A stretch of DNA of 64,000 nucleotides. It comes from Planctomycetota bacterium (GTDB taxonomy: Bacteria > Planctomycetota > UBA1135 > GCA-002748355). Positions 61,079 through 64,000 of this stretch are shown one piece after another. A program made the translations under genes and the position numbers. Location of the stretch: positions 496,001-560,000 of the forward strand of contig JACKHW010000001.1 of assembly GCA_020638795.1 (NCBI GenBank), written 5' to 3'. Numbering within the stretch: position 1 is the stretch's first letter; the number at the start of each line of letters is the position of its first letter. The notes under the pieces are model-generated. The model did no database searches. It was not told where the DNA came from and worked only from the letters and a program-made list of their open reading frames with translations.

Positions 61079-62388
61079 GCTGCCACCTCCCAGATCTGCG
61101 CGTGACCTTGGCCGCCACCCACGCATGCGCTCGCGACGCCGACGCCGCCACCCGCGGCACGCAGCTGGCGCAAGAGCCCGATCACGAGCCGCGCGCCGGT
61201 CGCACCGACCGGATGTCCGAGTGCGATCGCGCCGCCACGCGGGTTGAGGACTTTGTCGTCTGGAGCGCCGAATGCATCGCTACGTCCGAGCACGTCCCGA
61301 CAGAACTGCGCTGAATCGAGCGCACGCGTGCACGCGAGCACCTGGCTCGCGAACGCTTCGTTGATCTCCCAGACGCTCAGGTCGTCCTTGGTCACACCGG
61401 CAGCATCCGCCGCGAACGGGATCGCATGTGCCGGACCGAGACCCATGCGTTCTGGCGACAGACCGGCGACGTGCGAGGCGCGCATGCGACCGAGCACTTC
61501 GAGTCCGCGACGCTGCGCTTCGGCCTCGCTCATGACGAGCAACGCTGCAGCGCCATCGGTCACTGGGCACGCATTGCCGACCGTCACCGTGCCTTCGCGA
61601 CGATCGAAGAACGGTCGCAGCTTGCCGAGCGCATCGGCGCTCTGGTCATCGCGTGGACCGTCGTCCTCGTGAACCGCTTGCTTCTCCATGTAGATCGGAC
61701 TGATCTCGCCGGCGAAGTCGCCACGTGCACGTGCCGCCGCCGCGAGCTTGTGCGATCGCAGCGCGAACGCGTCCTGCTCGTTGCGCTCGATGTGCCAATC
61801 GGCGGCGAGTGTCTCCGCGGTCTTGCCCATGATCTGTCCGCAGACCGGGTCCGTCAGTCCTTCGACGAGCGCGATGCGAGGCGCGAGCATCGATGGACGG
61901 AAGCTCGCGAGGACCTTGGCCTTGGCGCGCTTCGACTTGGCGCGCGACAGCGCTTCGAAGAACGCCGTCATCTTCGTGCCGTAGATCAGGGGGTACGACG
62001 ACATCGATTCGGTCCCGCCGACGACGTAGATCGTCCCTTCTCCGGCTGCGATGCGTCGCGCGGCGTCGTCGACGGCCTCGAAGCCCGAAGCGCAGTTCCG
62101 CTGCACCGTGACCGCAGGCATCGATGCAGGCAGACCCGCGCGCAGCGCGACGACACGTGCGATGTTCGACTCGCGGCTCGTAGGACCGACACAGCCAAAT
62201 ACGAGTTCGTCGACGTCCTTCGGGTCGACCTCATGACGCGCGAGGAGTTCGCGCACGACGTGCGTCGCGAGATCCGTCGCACTCATCGAGCGGAACGCTC
62301 GACCGGCCTTGATCCAAGGTGTGCGCAAACCGGCGACGACGACAGCGCGTCGTTCGAGGTCATCGGGAAGGCAGAGCGTCTTGCTCAT
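61075..62388 (-). CDS. Acetyl-CoA acyltransferase (thiolase)
   Basis: A 437-residue thiolase completing beta-oxidation. The nucleophile Cys is in VQRNCASGFEAVDDAARRI, the active-site His in GGAIALGHPVGATGARL, and the second Cys in SACVGGGQGHAQ. It also has WEINEAFASQVLACT. Together with the ligase, FadJ-like protein and dehydrogenase it forms a full pathway for turning fatty acids into acetyl-CoA. The start ATG 62388 overlaps the ligase stop (ATGA). Confidence 0.93.
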   Translation of the reverse strand: MSKTLCLPDDLERRAVVVAGLRTPWIKAGRAFRSMSATDLATHVVRELLARHEVDPKDVDELVFGCVGPTSRESNIARVVALRAGLPASMPAVTVQRNCASGFEAVDDAARRIAAGEGTIYVVGGTESMSSYPLIYGTKMTAFFEALSRAKSKRAKAKVLASFRPSMLAPRIALVEGLTDPVCGQIMGKTAETLAADWHIERNEQDAFALRSHKLAAAARARGDFAGEISPIYMEKQAVHEDDGPRDDQSADALGKLRPFFDRREGTVTVGNACPVTDGAAALLVMSEAEAQRRGLEVLGRMRASHVAGLSPERMGLGPAHAIPFAADAAGVTKDDLSVWEINEAFASQVLACTRALDSAQFCRDVLGRSDAFGAPDDKVLNPRGGAIALGHPVGATGARLVIGLLRQLRAAGGGVGVASACVGGGQGHAQIWEVAA

Positions 62389-63866
62389 GCGGGGCTCCTG
62401 GTGTCCAAGAATCGTTTCTCCTTGAGCTCGCGTTCCATGCCGACGCGCTCGAGCAGCGCCGGGATCGGCATGAAGCGGAATTCGTTCGGGCGCACTTCGC
62501 ACGTGCTCTGGATCGAGCTGCGCAGTCGGTCTTCGAGTGCTGCCTCGTTGGTGCCCGGGCGCGCGGCGACGTAGACGATGAGTTCGTCCACCTCGTGCGG
62601 GTCGTCGTCCTTCTTGCGCAGGTGCACTTGCCATTCCTCGACCTCGAGGTCGTCGGCGAGCAGACGACCGAGTTCTTCGAGGTCGACGAGTGTGCCCTTG
62701 ACCTTCTTGAGGCTGACGCTGTGCACACTCGTCGCGCGCGAGAGGCGACTACTGATGCGTGGCAGCGTGCGTCCGCAATACGGGCACGGGCCATCGCGCA
62801 TGCCGCCTTGGACGAGGTCGCCGGTCCGATAGCGGAACACCGTCGTCCCACGACCTTGCAGCGGTGTATAGACGAGTTCGCCGTCGGCTTCGTCTGGAAG
62901 GACTTCGCCGGTGACTGGGTCGATGATCTCGAAGATCCCGAAGTCCGGGAAGACGTGATAGCCGCTCGACGTACCGTCCGGAGTCGGGCATTCGGCGAAC
63001 GCCATGCGCGCCTCGGTGAAGCCATACGTGCCGAGCACGCGCACGTCGGGCGAGCCGAGTTCTGCACAGAGCGTGCGCAGCTTGAGCTTGAGGCCCGCCG
63101 GTACCGCGTCGGCGCCGAGCACGATCGTCTTGAGGCCTTCGATGCGCTGACCGCGCACGCGAGCCTCGCGCAGCATGTGATAGATGTAGCCCGGCACGCC
63201 GAGGAGGTTGTGGGGGCGCATGCGGCTGATGCCGCGCAGGTTGCCCTCCGTTCCTGCGACCTTGCCGCCGCCGGTGTGCAGCATGAGGTTACCGACTTCC
63301 ATCGCACCGAGAGCCACTTGCCAGAAGGCGAGATGCGGCGCGAACGGAAAGACGTTGAGGCCGCGTTCGTCTGGCAAGAACCCGAGGGTCTCGCACAGCC
63401 TGAGTCCGGCTTCGGACACGATGTCGAGATCGTGCCTCGAGTAGACGAACGGCACGGGTTGCGCGCTTCGTCCCGTCGTGAACGTCATGAAGATCGGGTA
63501 GTACTCGCGCCGCAGATCCGCGCCGACACGCTTCTTTCCGCGCAGCAGTGCTTTGGCGACCAAGCCGAGGCGCTTGCGTCGGGACCAGTGTTGGCCGATG
63601 AGTTCCCGCGTAGGTTGCAGGATGAAACGGCGCGGCCGGTCCGGATCGTCGGCGGTCGGCGCGAGGTCGCCCTTCGTCGTGAACGGCACACGCGCGAGAT
63701 CTTCGACGCGTTGAATACTGCCGTTTCGGATGCCGTGCTCGGCGAACAGAGCGCGATAGAACGGGCTGAACGGTAGCAGGCGCTCTTCGACGAAACGCGC
63801 GAGGAGGCGATTCTGCATCGCTTGCCGATCACCGCGGCTTTGATGCTGTATCTCTCGCCAATCCAA
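62385..63866 (-). CDS. PaaK-like (phenylacetate-CoA ligase-type) acyl-CoA ligase
   Basis: A 493-residue AMP-forming ligase. It has the P-loop TFTTGRSAQPVPFVYS, TYGFTEARMAF, the central GELVYTPLQGRGTTVFRYRTGDLVQGG and a zinc-like CPYCGRTLPRI near the end of the N-domain. This shape matches phenylacetate-CoA ligase and coenzyme F390 synthetase-like proteins rather than FadD. It is first in the operon, so the usual chain-length specificity cannot be assumed; it may activate aromatic or fatty acids. ATG 63866. The 130 bases upstream show no gene. Confidence 0.85.
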   Translation of the reverse strand: MDWREIQHQSRGDRQAMQNRLLARFVEERLLPFSPFYRALFAEHGIRNGSIQRVEDLARVPFTTKGDLAPTADDPDRPRRFILQPTRELIGQHWSRRKRLGLVAKALLRGKKRVGADLRREYYPIFMTFTTGRSAQPVPFVYSRHDLDIVSEAGLRLCETLGFLPDERGLNVFPFAPHLAFWQVALGAMEVGNLMLHTGGGKVAGTEGNLRGISRMRPHNLLGVPGYIYHMLREARVRGQRIEGLKTIVLGADAVPAGLKLKLRTLCAELGSPDVRVLGTYGFTEARMAFAECPTPDGTSSGYHVFPDFGIFEIIDPVTGEVLPDEADGELVYTPLQGRGTTVFRYRTGDLVQGGMRDGPCPYCGRTLPRISSRLSRATSVHSVSLKKVKGTLVDLEELGRLLADDLEVEEWQVHLRKKDDDPHEVDELIVYVAARPGTNEAALEDRLRSSIQSTCEVRPNEFRFMPIPALLERVGMERELKEKRFLDTRSPA

Positions 63867-64000
63867 GACGTTTCCCCCCTGGCACGCGAATCCGTGAACT
63901 CACGCGCGGTGACTTCACTCCTCGGTGCACATATCTGTTGTCGTTCGTACCTACCGACGTGGGGCGCGCGAGTAACAGTCGAGGCCTCGGTCGGTCGATA

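Noticed and set aside
1..64000. tRNA or rRNA genes
   Set aside because: No T-loop, CCA-end or rRNA-like segment caught my eye in intergenic regions. A tRNAscan run would be decisive.

Overview
This 64 kb window is a high-GC, gene-dense stretch of a bacterial chromosome. It most likely comes from a member of the Planctomycetota. The reasons are an ECF sigma factor of the planctomycete 'SLFLQLERRSDAAWQEF' type paired with a membrane-bound Ser/Thr kinase, several large secreted propeller or adhesin-like proteins, Sec/lipoprotein signals, and weak or absent Shine-Dalgarno sites at many genes. The assignment rests on protein style only, so the exact lineage is not settled. I saw no rRNA, tRNA or CRISPR array.

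Layout. 1-909: the 3' end of moaA and an overlapping AlkB-type dioxygenase. 866-8434 (minus): a compact flagellar export operon fliO-fliP-fliQ-fliR-flhB-flhA-flhF-flhG, with a very good sigma-54 promoter (8496-8511) in front of fliO. 8639-14921 (plus): a periplasmic substrate-binding protein abutting a histidine kinase, then a large secreted protein of unknown function and an NtrC-type sigma-54 activator, which is a plausible regulator of the flagellar promoter. 14935-18358: a parvulin isomerase, an Asp-box lipoprotein, an M50 protease and xseB. 18453-22215 (minus): xseA with an extra N-terminal module, lipB, a class III-like sirtuin and a methyltransferase. 22378-25561 (plus): fumC, a Cys/Met-type PLP enzyme and a TPMT-like methyltransferase. 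25621-29619: ECF sigma factor and a kinase/beta-helix/hydrolase fusion.

29632-44020: an APC permease, a glycosylasparaginase-like lipoprotein, a relic of a receiver domain, a PPC-type secreted protein, a DUF3667 membrane protein, a GT4 glycosyltransferase, a giant carboxypeptidase-regulatory-domain protein, and a membrane-anchored Clp-like AAA+ ATPase whose C-terminus is an excised release-factor-2 (RF2) body. A sugar nucleotidyltransferase follows. 44125-48080: a parvulin with apparently permuted elements, a TMEM175-like channel, a DUF1579 protein, a GGCT-like enzyme and two small unknown proteins. 48100-49455 (minus): a thioredoxin-fold protein with an in-frame TGA in a UxxC motif, followed by a bSECIS-like hairpin; this is a probable selenoprotein. 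49589-56850: a Kelch-type propeller, a radical SAM/SPASM enzyme, a D-threonine-aldolase-like enzyme, a decayed IS110/IS1111-type insertion sequence with 11-bp inverted repeats, and an HDOD protein. 56936-63866 (minus): a tightly overlapping fatty-acid beta-oxidation operon (PaaK-like ligase, thiolase, FadJ/FadB-like protein, acyl-CoA dehydrogenase).

The most notable items are the Clp/RF2 fusion, the probable selenoprotein, the kinase-hydrolase fusion, the xseA fusion, and the sirtuin that has lost zinc cysteines and overlaps lipB.
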